A stretch of DNA of 53,374 bases from an uncultured Ignavibacteria bacterium (lineage in GTDB: Bacteria; Bacteroidota; Ignavibacteria; Tepidaquicellales; Tepidaquicellaceae), in NCBI GenBank assembly GCA_937974175.1, contig CALJIG010000010.1, positions 1 to 53,374 of the forward strand. The letters run 5' to 3'. Below are positions 16,020 through 23,265 of the stretch, in pieces; the first letter of the stretch is position 1; each line of letters opens with the position of its first letter. The position numbers were made by a program, and so were the translations under genes. The notes under the pieces were generated by a model, which was not told the origin of the DNA, did not search any database, and saw only the letters and a list, made by a program, of their open reading frames with translations.

Positions 16020-16246
16020 TCAAAAGCTTCCCTTTCCTGATGCTCAGGCTGTTCTCTATCCTTCATAAAATCATCACTGAAATTATTTAAATTCTCAAAC
16101 CAATCTTTAGTAAGTTTATGTTTCGGAAGTATTACTAATGACTCTCCTACTTTTTTAATATAAACTTCCTTTTCCTTAAGTTCGTATTTCGCGGGTATAT
16201 TAATAAATTGCCTGTCACCTGAACGTTCTACTTTTATTGTATCCAT
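16016..16246 (-). CDS. vapB: VapB-type antitoxin, AbrB-like fold
   Basis: The 76-residue protein has an N-terminal swapped-hairpin AbrB/MazE-like DNA-binding domain (KVERSGDRQFINIPAKYEL, then KKVGESLVILPKH) and an acidic C-terminal tail (FMKDREQPEHQEREAFE) of the kind that binds and blocks a PIN toxin. A strong Shine-Dalgarno (AAAGGAGG, 5 bp before the ATG) stands out in a window where most starts lack one. It overlaps the vapC remnant by 4 bp. With the toxin broken, it is an orphan antitoxin that may still bind its own promoter. Confidence 0.85.
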   Translation of the reverse strand: MDTIKVERSGDRQFINIPAKYELKEKEVYIKKVGESLVILPKHKLTKDWFENLNNFSDDFMKDREQPEHQEREAFE

Positions 16247-16353
16247 GTTTACCTCCTTTTATTATAAATTATACTCTGAAAGATTAAAAAAATATCCAAA
16301 AGTTCTGCGAATTACTTTATTCTGAAATTTTGATAAGAGAATATTGATTTTTC

Positions 16354-17922
16354 CTACTTCACCAGCACCATCTTCTTCGTCTCTGTAAATCCTGCTGTCT
16401 GAAGCTTATAGAAATATGTACCGCTTGCGAGATAAAGACCGTTGTAATTGTATCTGTATGAACCGGGTTTCATGTTTTCATTTATTAATGTATTCATTTC
16501 CCTTCCTGTAACATCAAATATCTTTAAAGTTACAAAAGTATTTTCAGGTAAAGTAAATTCTATAGTTGTATTCGGATTAAATGGATTGGGATAATTTTGC
16601 GCAAGTGAATACTTTGTCGGTAATTGCGATGATACAGGATTTACTTCAGTTGTCTGTCCGTACTTTATTAATAATATATCGGCTGCACTACCTTCTCCCT
16701 CACTGAACCCTGCTACATAAATATTACCCGAAGAATCTATAAGAATTGAATTTGTGCAATTAGTGCCTGGCACAGAGCTATGATAAGCTTGTTTCCATTG
16801 TTGCACACCGTAACTATTGTACTTTATTGTTACGCAGTCCATATTTTCAGGTGCCATGCTCCAGCCTGTAACATAAGAGTTTCCTTCTGTATCAACTGCT
16901 ATTCCATATACTTCATCTCGATTATTTGCTTCACCATTATATAAATTTACCCATTGCTGCTCACCGTTTGAATTATATTTTATTGTTGCAAAGTCAGAAT
17001 GGCTTGCCCCTGTAATGTAAATATTTTGTTCGGCATCTATTGCCATTCCTCTTATATATTGAGTGTTATAAAAAGAGCCGTGATATATTGCCGCCCATTG
17101 CTGCTCGCCCGCGGAATTATATTTCAGCGTTACAAAATCATTATCAGTAAGTCCTAAACTTGTGCTTTCCCCTCCAACATAAACATTTCCCGAAATATCA
17201 GTTTTGAGGAATACTCCTCTGTAATATGCTCTTGCAGAATATTGATAAAAAACTTCCCAGATAAGATTACCTTTCGTATCGTATTTCCATGTTGCGATTT
17301 CAGCGCTAGAGTCCCGGCTTATTTCACCGGCAGCGTAGATATTTCCGGACTCATCTAATTCTAAACTTAAAGCGTAAGATCCTGCCGAGCTGTTACTATT
17401 TTCCCAGAGCTGTGTGCCTGAGGAATTAAACTTTTTTACTATTAGATTATTTTTACCGTTCGGGTCTGCATTTCCGCCGCAAATATATACGTTGTTATAA
17501 TTATCCGTTGCTATTAAACCTCCATAACCCAAAATCCATAATAGATCTCCTGAAGGGCTGTATTTAATTGTAATCATATCGGGAGTATTTAAATCACTTC
17601 TTCCTGAAAGATAAACATTTCCGTCAATATCTACTGTCATCCAATACGCATCATCGATTGAATGAGCAGGACCATCGTAGGTTCGAAACCATTGAAGAAC
17701 TCCCGAAGAATTATATTTTAACACGCAAAAATCAATATTATTGCCAGGACTATTTGTGTAACCGGATACATAAATATTGCCGAACCGGTCAACTGCAGAT
17801 TTATTAACGGCGTCGTAAGTATTTCCTGTTCCGTTAAATCGTGCAACCCATTGTTCTGAACTTTGAGAGTATGAATAAATTGAGGAAAGGGATAGTAAAA
17901 TTGTAACGAGCAGGGTTTTCAT
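16354..17922 (-). CDS. SBBP beta-propeller protein with type IX secretion sorting domain
   Basis: The 522-residue product has a signal peptide (MKTLLVTILLSLSSIYSYSQ). About nine SBBP-type repeats with the pattern GN(I/V)YV(S/A/T)G...D...KYNSSG...QW follow through residue about 425. The last 80 residues are a Por/T9SS C-terminal domain: AQNYPNPFNPNTTIEF, LKIFDVTGREM, GTYFYKL and the end KKMVLVK. It should cross the outer membrane through the type IX system and stay at the surface or be released. No enzymatic motif is visible, so a binding or adhesion role is possible but unproven. Confidence 0.92.
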   Translation of the reverse strand: MKTLLVTILLSLSSIYSYSQSSEQWVARFNGTGNTYDAVNKSAVDRFGNIYVSGYTNSPGNNIDFCVLKYNSSGVLQWFRTYDGPAHSIDDAYWMTVDIDGNVYLSGRSDLNTPDMITIKYSPSGDLLWILGYGGLIATDNYNNVYICGGNADPNGKNNLIVKKFNSSGTQLWENSNSSAGSYALSLELDESGNIYAAGEISRDSSAEIATWKYDTKGNLIWEVFYQYSARAYYRGVFLKTDISGNVYVGGESTSLGLTDNDFVTLKYNSAGEQQWAAIYHGSFYNTQYIRGMAIDAEQNIYITGASHSDFATIKYNSNGEQQWVNLYNGEANNRDEVYGIAVDTEGNSYVTGWSMAPENMDCVTIKYNSYGVQQWKQAYHSSVPGTNCTNSILIDSSGNIYVAGFSEGEGSAADILLIKYGQTTEVNPVSSQLPTKYSLAQNYPNPFNPNTTIEFTLPENTFVTLKIFDVTGREMNTLINENMKPGSYRYNYNGLYLASGTYFYKLQTAGFTETKKMVLVK

Positions 17923-18074
17923 TTGAGACCTCGTTTTGATGTTTTTCTGTTAACTCTTATTTAGCAAAAAAGTTTCTTATTATAAATATATGAATAAGTA
18001 CTGATAATATCAACATTGTATGTGCTGAAAACTTATTCATAACAGACAACTTTTTTCAAATCCCCGCAAGGTAC

Positions 18075-18109
18075 AAAAAAAAAAATCTCCCTATTAGTAG
18101 TAATAGGGA
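18075..18109 (-). terminator. rho-independent terminator-like hairpin reading leftward
   Basis: TCCCTATTA-GTAG-TAATAGGGA (18088-18109) is a perfect 9-bp stem next to an A-run on its left, which is a U-run on the minus strand. No minus-strand gene lies just to its right, so it either ends a leader of the T9SS gene or is left over from a lost gene. Confidence 0.55.
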
Positions 18110-18130
18110 TGACTCACTTCCGTTTTGTTT

Positions 18131-18177
18131 TTAATTGATATAAATTATCTGCGGCAAATTGCCTCTATATCAATTAA
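18131..18177. repeat. 12-bp perfect inverted repeat with inner hairpin
   Basis: TTAATTGATATA (18131-18142) and TATATCAATTAA (18166-18177) pair perfectly. The interior holds GGCAA-A-TTGCC. Confidence 0.7.
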
Positions 18178-18190
18178 CAGAAAACCCGAC

Positions 18191-18227
18191 CATCCCGCTA
18201 AAGACGGGACTGAGCTTCGCTCAGAAA
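18191..18227 (+). repeat. REP-like element, copy 1
   Basis: This 37-bp unit has two side-by-side hairpins, CCCG...CGGG and CTGAG-CTTCG-CTCAG. It is identical to 18576-18612 and related to 11671-11712. Confidence 0.8.
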
Positions 18228-18391
18228 TCCGACCAAAAACAGAAATGAAAATATCGGAGACCGAAGTTCAACCAGGCGAATTGTTATTACAATATCGGGG
18301 AGAGAAAAACCCGTCAAAAATCCGTCAAGATTGATGAATAATAATTTGTATTCAGGAAACCCGACCATTTCCCGACTTTTTACACAATGCT

Positions 18392-18416
18392 TCCCCCTCC
18401 TTGCTAAGGAGGGGGA
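18392..18416. repeat. pyrimidine/purine hairpin
   Basis: TCCCCCTCCTT-GCT-AAGGAGGGGGA is a perfect 11-bp stem, followed by CTGAGGGGGCGG. It is G+C-rich within an A+T-rich region and not followed by a T-run. Probably a dispersed palindromic repeat. Confidence 0.65.
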
Positions 18417-18435
18417 CTGAGGGGGCGGTCTAATG

Positions 18436-18463
18436 ACCTGACAGGATTGAAAAACTGTCAGGT
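18436..18463. repeat. ACCTGACAG hairpin
   Basis: ACCTGACAG (18436-18444) and CTGTCAGGT (18455-18463) form a perfect 9-bp inverted repeat around 10 nt. No sequence similarity to the other palindromes nearby. Confidence 0.65.
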
Positions 18464-18476
18464 TCGGGAAAAACAA

Positions 18477-18576
18477 AACCCGACCAAAATCCGACTTTTT
18501 TCAAATAGTAAAATTGCGAATAGTGAAATAGTGGAATTTTGTGTTGTTTTGAGTTTTAGAGATTTTGAGGCGAAAC
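18477..18576 (+). repeat. 100-bp direct repeat, copy A
   Basis: It matches 18611-18710 without gaps and with about four substitutions. It starts with the AACCCGACCAAAATCCGAC linker, includes AATAGTGAAATAGTG (18519-18533), and ends GGCGAAAC. With the REP-like unit that follows it makes a 134-bp period. Confidence 0.85.
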
Positions 18577-18612
18577 ATCCCGCTAAAGACGGGACTGAGC
18601 TTCGCTCAGAAA
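18576..18612 (+). repeat. REP-like element, copy 2
   Basis: It is the same 37 bp as 18191-18227 and sits exactly between the two 100-bp direct repeats. Confidence 0.8.
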
Positions 18613-18710
18613 CCCGACCAAAATCCGACTTTTTTCAAATAGTGAAATTGCGATTAGTGAAATAGCGGAATTTTGTGTTGTTTTGAGTTTTAGAGATTTT
18701 GTGGCGAAAC
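18611..18710 (+). repeat. 100-bp direct repeat, copy B
   Basis: Offset 134 bp from copy A. After it, the CCCGACC / ATCCGACC linker is repeated three times (about 18714-18744) right before the sigma-factor promoter region. Confidence 0.85.
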
Positions 18711-18778
18711 AAAACCCGACCAAAATCCGACCAAAATCCGACCAAATAACTTTAAAGTATTTTCCTCGTTCATACGTC

Positions 18779-18784
18779 TATAAT
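18779..18784 (+). promoter_or_regulatory. possible -10 box of the sigma-factor gene
   Basis: TATAAT lies 6 bp before the ATG at 18791. If used, the transcript would start at or next to the start codon and be leaderless. No good -35 is seen at 17-bp spacing. Confidence 0.35.
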
Positions 18785-18790
18785 AGTATA

Positions 18791-19402
18791 ATGAAAAAGG
18801 AACCTCCCGCAGAAATGGAAGAAGCAGTTTTACATAGTGATGTTATGCATATTCAGAATGCTGAGATTGGCGAGACGGTGAAATCCGAACGGGCAAAGCT
18901 GCTTTCATTTATCAAAAGCAAAGTCCCTGCCGGCGAAGAGGCCGAGGACATTCTGCAGGATGTTTTCTTCGAGCTGATTGAAAGCCGAAGACTTATGAAG
19001 CCGATTGAAAAGCTGGCTTCATGGCTATACACCGTTGCGCGCAATAAAATAAATGACCTATACCGCAAAAAGAAAACCCTCTCGCTTGAAGATGAGTTTT
19101 CAATGAGCGGCTCTGATAATGAAGTGCTTATGCTTGCCGACGTTTTGCCTGCAATGCAAAATTCAATCGAAGATGAAATGCTTCAGTCAGCAATGATTGA
19201 CCTGATGGCCGAGGCACTTGACGAGCTGCCGGAAAACCAGAGCAGGGCTTTTATTATGCATGAGCTGGAGGGCAAAAGCCTGAATGAAATTGCCGAAGAA
19301 ACAGGAGTTCCATTGAAGACGGTGATTTCAAGGAAACGTTATGCAGTGCTTTATCTGAGGGAGAGGCTTCAGACATTATACAACGAATTATTTAAAAGTT
19401 AA
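18791..19402 (+). CDS. ECF-type RNA polymerase sigma factor
   Basis: The 203-residue product has sigma region 2 (VPAGEEAEDILQDVFFELIE, then LASWLYTVARNKINDLYRKKK) and region 4 (MAEALDELPENQSRAFIMHE, then GKSLNEIAEETGVPLKTVISRKRYAVLYLRE). I start it at the ATG at 18791 (MKKEPPAEMEEAV). The frame is open further upstream, but that part reads through the repeat nest and looks non-coding. The long linker between regions 2 and 4 is acidic. No anti-sigma gene is obvious; the next two genes, a small membrane protein and an HMA-fold protein, probably form its module. Confidence 0.88.
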   Translation: MKKEPPAEMEEAVLHSDVMHIQNAEIGETVKSERAKLLSFIKSKVPAGEEAEDILQDVFFELIESRRLMKPIEKLASWLYTVARNKINDLYRKKKTLSLEDEFSMSGSDNEVLMLADVLPAMQNSIEDEMLQSAMIDLMAEALDELPENQSRAFIMHELEGKSLNEIAEETGVPLKTVISRKRYAVLYLRERLQTLYNELFKS

Positions 19403-19412
19403 CAATATCTTT

Positions 19413-19745
19413 ATGAAAAAATTATTAAAAGTACTTAAGTTTATAATCTTTGCATCAATATTTTTGCTGGTAGGCGGACTTATTACAATGGCTTTATGGA
19501 ACTCGCTGATACCGCTGCTGTTCCAAGGACCCGTTTTAACTTTCTGGCAGACAATAGGATTATTGATACTATCCAAAATCCTTTTTGGTGGTTTCGGCCG
19601 AGGAGGCTGGGGAAGAGATAAAAGAAGAGACAGGTGCCGGGACTGGAAGGAAAAAATGGGCGAAAAAATGAAAGGAATGAGCGAGGAAGAAAAGCAGCAC
19701 TTTAAGGAAAACTTTAAGAAGAGTTTCACCGTAAATATAAATTAG
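19413..19745 (+). CDS. small membrane protein downstream of the sigma factor
   Basis: The 110-residue protein has two hydrophobic helices (about 9-27 and 42-58). A Gly/Arg-rich turn (GGFGRGGWGRDKRRDRCRD) and a highly charged cytoplasmic-looking tail (MGEKMKGMSEEEKQHFKENF) follow. It starts 10 bp after the sigma-factor stop, so it is cotranscribed. Function is not recognised; the position would suit a membrane partner or anti-sigma-like regulator, but it has no zinc anti-sigma motif. Confidence 0.8.
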   Translation: MKKLLKVLKFIIFASIFLLVGGLITMALWNSLIPLLFQGPVLTFWQTIGLLILSKILFGGFGRGGWGRDKRRDRCRDWKEKMGEKMKGMSEEEKQHFKENFKKSFTVNIN

Positions 19746-19834
19746 AAATATCTCGCACGATATATCCGCTCCAATACAAACGGAGCGGAGTTCCATACAA
19801 AATTGCCATTTAAAAAATTAAACAACTCAAAACA

Positions 19835-20086
19835 ATGACGGGCCTGGATTGCCAAACAGTTCTTGTTTTCAAAACAAATATTCAAAACGAGTTTCAAAGA
19901 TCTTATGTGCAGATTATAATGAATTCCGTTTACGGAGTACATGACTGCACGGTAGATTTAGAAGATGTTGATAAAGTGCTGAGAGTAGAAATCGACTGTG
20001 ATATGATTGAAGATACAGTTGACGAGAATTTTATAATGGAGAAAATAAACTCGCTGGGGTTTAGCTGCAGGGTGCTTGAAGACTAG
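19835..20086 (+). CDS. HMA-like ferredoxin-fold protein without CxxC
   Basis: The 83-residue protein shows the beta-alpha-beta pattern of heavy-metal-associated domains (VLVFKTNIQ..., YVQIIMNSVYGVHDCTVDLED, LRVEIDCD, IMEKINSLGFSCRVLED). The first loop, where MxCxxC would sit, reads KTNIQNEF, so the usual copper-binding cysteines are absent. Three scattered cysteines remain elsewhere, besides Cys6. It follows the small membrane protein by 89 bp. It may be a regulatory or protein-protein domain rather than a metal carrier. Confidence 0.75.
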   Translation: MTGLDCQTVLVFKTNIQNEFQRSYVQIIMNSVYGVHDCTVDLEDVDKVLRVEIDCDMIEDTVDENFIMEKINSLGFSCRVLED

Positions 20087-20091
20087 TTTAA

Positions 20092-20175
20092 AATTCAGAA
20101 TTTAGAATTTAGAATGCAGAATTGAAAACTTTATTCAATTAATAATTCTGAATTCTACATTTTGAATTCTGAATT
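20092..20175. repeat. AATTCAGAATT-type inverted repeat
   Basis: 20092-20123 (AATTCAGAATTTAGAATTTA...) and 20144-20175 (AATTCTGAATTCTACATTTT...GAATT) are imperfect reverse complements made of short GAATT-rich words. They fill the gap between the convergent HMA-like and DUF1272 genes and may act as a bidirectional terminator. Confidence 0.6.
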
Positions 20176-20177
20176 GT

Positions 20178-20480
20178 TCAATATTGCAATTTCTGTTTTA
20201 CTTCCGGCAGCGCTTTAAGGCGTTCCAGCATTTGTTTATGAGCGTCCAAGTCAACAGGTTTATGAACAATTTTTGTTGAAGCCGGCACTTCTTTTATCTT
20301 TTCGGCAGTTCTTATAGGTCTTCTTTGAAATCCCCCGCCGCAGTTAGGGCAGACATTTTTTAATAGTTCTTTAGCGCATACATCACAGAATGTACATTCC
20401 ATAGAGCAAATCATAGCATTATCAGCATTGTATGGAAGTGGTTTATTACAGTTCTCACAGGTAGGTCTTAGTTCAAGCAT
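20178..20480 (-). CDS. DUF1272 zinc-binding protein
   Basis: The 100-residue protein begins MLELRPTCENCNKPLP and carries eight cysteines in its first 50 residues (8, 11, 25, 29, 32, 35, 44, 47) in CxxC-type pairs, the pattern of DUF1272 treble-clef/zinc-ribbon proteins. The remaining 50 residues are a charged tail (about 20 longer than compact family members). Its function is unknown. Confidence 0.85.
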   Translation of the reverse strand: MLELRPTCENCNKPLPYNADNAMICSMECTFCDVCAKELLKNVCPNCGGGFQRRPIRTAEKIKEVPASTKIVHKPVDLDAHKQMLERLKALPEVKQKLQY

Positions 20481-20567
20481 AGTTTTATTTGTAAGTAGTA
20501 TTACTAATAGATAGAGTATTTAATTTGTACAATCAATTCCAATCCGAACATAATAATTAGTAGTATT

Positions 20568-21359
20568 TTACTTTTTTCCGATTATCGCATGAATAATCGA
20601 AGGAAAGAATCGCGCTGCGATATCCAGATACCTGACTAAGCCTCCTATTACTATTCTGTATTTCCCGGCTTTAATTTTTAAAATAATTTTTTGTGCAGCT
20701 TTATCTAAAGGCATACCATTTTTATTCAAATAAGATTCTTCTTTTTTTCTGTCAGCATCGTTCATATGTTTACCGGATTTTACAATATTTGTGCTTAGAG
20801 GAGGCGGAATTACCAGACAGACTTTTATGGATGAGTTGTAAAGCTCTGTACGGAGAGAATTTGTAAATCCCATTATCGCGCTTTTAGATGAAGCATAGGC
20901 AGATTTTCCCGGGAAACCCAACAGAGCAAAAGTGCTAATAATATTTACTATTCTGCTATCAGCTTGCTTTTTTAAATCACTAAGAAAATGTTTAGTGCAA
21001 TATACCGTACCAAGGAAGTTTACGTTTATTATATTCAGGAAGTCGAGTAATGCTGTATCATCAAAATTCATACTCATTGAAACCCCAGCATTGTTTATTA
21101 GAATATCAATACGCCCGTGTTCTATAAGTACTTCATCTCGTACTTTTATAATTAAATTTTCAGAGGAGATATCGCATAAATGAGTAGTTATTTTTTGAGA
21201 TTCACTTCGTAATTCAGATTTGAGTTTCTGCAAAGCAGTTTCATCAATATCAATTAATGCAAGGTTAAATCCTTGAGAGAATAATTCTTTTGCGAGAGCT
21301 TTACCAAGACCGTTTGCACCACCGGTTATAACAGCAACTTTATTATTGAGGCTTAACAT
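20568..21359 (-). CDS. short-chain dehydrogenase/reductase
   Basis: The 263-residue classical SDR has the NAD(P) motif TGGANGLG (12-19), NNAG (89-92), N114 and the catalytic S142, Y155 and K159 (YASSK). The acidic residue after strand 2 (LIDID) hints at NAD rather than NADP. A hydrophobic C-terminal part (RYLDIAARFFPSIIHAIIGKK) could touch the membrane, as in DltE-like and lipid-acting SDRs. Substrate is unknown. It is 32 bp downstream of the ABC membrane-domain gene on the same strand and probably cotranscribed. Confidence 0.88.
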   Translation of the reverse strand: MLSLNNKVAVITGGANGLGKALAKELFSQGFNLALIDIDETALQKLKSELRSESQKITTHLCDISSENLIIKVRDEVLIEHGRIDILINNAGVSMSMNFDDTALLDFLNIINVNFLGTVYCTKHFLSDLKKQADSRIVNIISTFALLGFPGKSAYASSKSAIMGFTNSLRTELYNSSIKVCLVIPPPLSTNIVKSGKHMNDADRKKEESYLNKNGMPLDKAAQKIILKIKAGKYRIVIGGLVRYLDIAARFFPSIIHAIIGKK

Positions 21360-21391
21360 AGTTTTGAAAAACCTTTATTTATTTTGTAGTC

Positions 21392-22252
21392 CTATTCTTT
21401 TTTTAATCTTCGTGAAATATCCTTCAGCGAAGTCCAGCTTTCAAGTAGCTCGGGTAAGGTTTCGGAAGCGGTAACGAAAGTCCAGAGATATGCCACGATG
21501 GAGAATAATTCTCCGGCAGAAAACTCATCAAGATCGATAGAGATGTAAATAACAGACATAAAAATTAAGAGAAGTACGGCCCGCATAAGGCTGAAGTTAA
21601 GCGCGCCCCAGTTAGAAATTTTTATCTGAGGTATTGCTAAAGCCGAATAATATTTTTCAACGTGCTTAGGGTCTTTTTTAGAAATGATATCAACAACGTC
21701 TTCATACATATCATGATATTCTTTCTGATAAACCGATACTTTTTTTACATAGAAATGATTAATGAAATATAAAGGTATTATAATTACAGCGCAGGTTAAT
21801 GAAATACGCCAGTCGAAAAGATACATAGCTATTACAGCTCCGAAGATAGCAACGAGCTGGTCGATTATTTCAGGCATCCTGTATTGAAGGAAGGCTACAT
21901 ACTGATATGAAAGCTCTGCACGCGCAGCAGTCTGTGAAACAGACAGATTTTTTTCAAGTGAATCCTGTGAAACATAAGTTGCAATTTTTGTAAATACAGA
22001 TGTAAATAATTTAGTATCGAATACACGTCTGTATGTACCAACACCGGAGTTTACAACATATAAACCGATCCAGGCAAAAATAGGCCAAAATGTATTTACA
22101 GCCGGATCTACATATTCTTTATCTATGAGGATATCGATGACTAATCCAATTAGGTACGGTTCGAGTATCCAAGCTAAATTTTCTACCGTAACGAGAAAAA
22201 TGACAAAAGAAATTTTTAACTTATATTTCCTGAATAACTCCCTTAAATGCAT
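21392..22252 (-). CDS. stand-alone ABC exporter transmembrane domain (ABC_membrane_3 type)
   Basis: The 286-residue protein resembles the six-helix membrane domain of type IV ABC exporters: a helix pair around residues 14-35 and 55-75, a long cytoplasmic loop, a pair around 130-175, and a pair around 225-270. It ends at SWTSLKDISRRLKKE, exactly where a nucleotide-binding domain would start, with no Walker A or B. No ATPase gene is adjacent. Such half-proteins are annotated as six-TM ABC domain proteins (PF13748-like). It lies 16 bp after a small membrane protein gene and before the SDR. Confidence 0.78.
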   Translation of the reverse strand: MHLRELFRKYKLKISFVIFLVTVENLAWILEPYLIGLVIDILIDKEYVDPAVNTFWPIFAWIGLYVVNSGVGTYRRVFDTKLFTSVFTKIATYVSQDSLEKNLSVSQTAARAELSYQYVAFLQYRMPEIIDQLVAIFGAVIAMYLFDWRISLTCAVIIIPLYFINHFYVKKVSVYQKEYHDMYEDVVDIISKKDPKHVEKYYSALAIPQIKISNWGALNFSLMRAVLLLIFMSVIYISIDLDEFSAGELFSIVAYLWTFVTASETLPELLESWTSLKDISRRLKKE

Positions 22253-22268
22253 AGTGGGGTTAAATTAA

Positions 22269-22613
22269 TTAAACACCGACAGCTCTGTCTTTTTTGCGCT
22301 TCATAAATCCCATGATGAAAAGAATTGTGGAAATCAATGAAGTCACAGCCATAATTATCACGTATGTATTGTTTCTTTTTATTCCGACAATAAAGAAAGC
22401 TATTGCAGCAAGAAGAGTAAGTACTACTCCGATATGCGCCGTTACATGGTTTTCGTTTTTTGTGGGGAAGGAAAGGATTATCAATAAAATTCCGATACCA
22501 ACACCGATTAAAGCAGTCGGGCTTCTGTGTTCCGGCTCGGCCATCAGATAAGGAATTAAGGATAAGAAAAGCAGTACTAGCCCGTTTAAGAGCATAATCA
22601 GGTATTCTTTCAT
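22269..22613 (-). CDS. small four-helix membrane protein, function unknown
   Basis: The 114-residue protein has four hydrophobic segments (about 5-24, 34-48, 58-75, 83-103) and a basic end (MKRKKDRAVGV). No motif is recognised. It is the first gene of the leftward run to DUF1272 and shares a 148-bp divergent spacer with the lrp-like gene. Confidence 0.75.
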   Translation of the reverse strand: MKEYLIMLLNGLVLLFLSLIPYLMAEPEHRSPTALIGVGIGILLIILSFPTKNENHVTAHIGVVLTLLAAIAFFIVGIKRNNTYVIIMAVTSLISTILFIMGFMKRKKDRAVGV

Positions 22614-22694
22614 TTTATTTGTTTTAATTAATATAATATTCGGATGTCAGAGCGCTTTTTCAATTCAATTATTCATATAGAATTAGATAATGTA

Positions 22695-22723
22695 TTGACA
22701 GAAAAGTTTAATTTCCTTAATTT
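22695..22723 (+). promoter_or_regulatory. promoter of the lrp-like gene
   Basis: TTGACA at 22695-22700 and TAATTT at 22718-22723 lie 17 bp apart. The -10 falls inside the first operator-like palindrome. Confidence 0.55.
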
Positions 22724-22760
22724 GTAAGGAAGATTAATTAATTTTCCTTATTTTATAAGG
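22713..22760. promoter_or_regulatory. twin operator-like palindromes upstream of the lrp-like gene
   Basis: TTCCTTAATTTGTAAGGAA (22713-22731) and CCTTATTTTATAAGG (22746-22760) share CCTTA...TAAGG arms, and their centres are about 31 bp apart, close to three helical turns. The second ends 1 bp before the start codon. This suits autorepression by an Lrp/AsnC oligomer. Confidence 0.6.
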
Positions 22761-22761
22761 T

Positions 22762-23265
22762 ATGACTCATAGTAAACTTAACGAAGATATAAAACTGGAT
22801 GCAATTGATTACTCGATCTTAAGCGAATTACAAAAGAATGCCCATATAAAAAGAAATGAGCTCGCTGAAAAAATAGGGTTATCGCTTCCTTCCACTATTG
22901 ATAGAATTTACAAACTTGAAAATCACGGTTACATAAATTCATACTCTGCCGTTTTAAATCATAAAAAACTACACTTCGATATAACAGGTTTTATATTTGT
23001 AGTAAGTGAATCATCTAAATATTACAACAGCTTTATAGAACATTGCCAGAATACAAAAGAGATACTTGAATGTCATTCGATTACCGGCGAAGGCTCGCAT
23101 GTTTTAAAAATCAGAACTGAAAATACTACTACACTTGAAAAGCTGTTATCAAAAATTCAATCATGGCAGGGAGTGAAATCAACACGTACCAGCATCGTAT
23201 TAAGCACATTAAAGGAAACTTTGAATTTAGACATACATTATAAAAACGGAACAAAGACTCATTAA
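22762..23265 (+). CDS. Lrp/AsnC-family transcriptional regulator
   Basis: The 167-residue protein has the AsnC-type helix-turn-helix (LDAIDYSILSELQKNAHIKR, then NELAEKIGLSLPSTIDRIYKLE) and a RAM-type effector domain (FIFVVSE..., ILECHSITGEGSHVLKI..., LLSKIQSWQGVKSTRTSIVLS). These regulators sense amino acids as octamers. It stands 36 bp before glnA, same strand, so it may control glutamine synthesis in response to an amino acid (inference from position). Two matching palindromes at its own start suggest autoregulation. Confidence 0.93.
   Translation: MTHSKLNEDIKLDAIDYSILSELQKNAHIKRNELAEKIGLSLPSTIDRIYKLENHGYINSYSAVLNHKKLHFDITGFIFVVSESSKYYNSFIEHCQNTKEILECHSITGEGSHVLKIRTENTTTLEKLLSKIQSWQGVKSTRTSIVLSTLKETLNLDIHYKNGTKTH

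Larger units (their letters stand above)
17923..18790. other. 868-bp gene-free region packed with repeats
   Basis: No credible gene lies between the divergent T9SS protein and the sigma factor. Short frames here read through repeats and differ between copies. The region contains a terminator-like hairpin, a 12-bp inverted repeat, two REP-like elements, two other perfect hairpins, a 100-bp direct repeat and a recurring CCCGACCAAAATCCGAC linker. Each is listed separately. Confidence 0.8.

Noticed and set aside
18125..18665. Short plus-strand frames (about 70 codons each) in the repeat nest sharing peptide words such as HPAKDGTEL
   Set aside because: The shared peptide comes only from translating the duplicated REP-like element. 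Frames differ between copies, run through hairpins and have no start signals.
18181..18750. CRISPR array suspicion from the repeated linker with different sequences between
   Set aside because: Spacings are irregular, the intervening sequences are palindromic and partly identical, and no cas gene is in the window.
18683..18790. 36-codon N-terminal extension of the sigma factor
   Set aside because: It is translated from the CCCGACC linker repeats, while the ATG at 18791 gives a normal N-terminus directly after a TATAAT.
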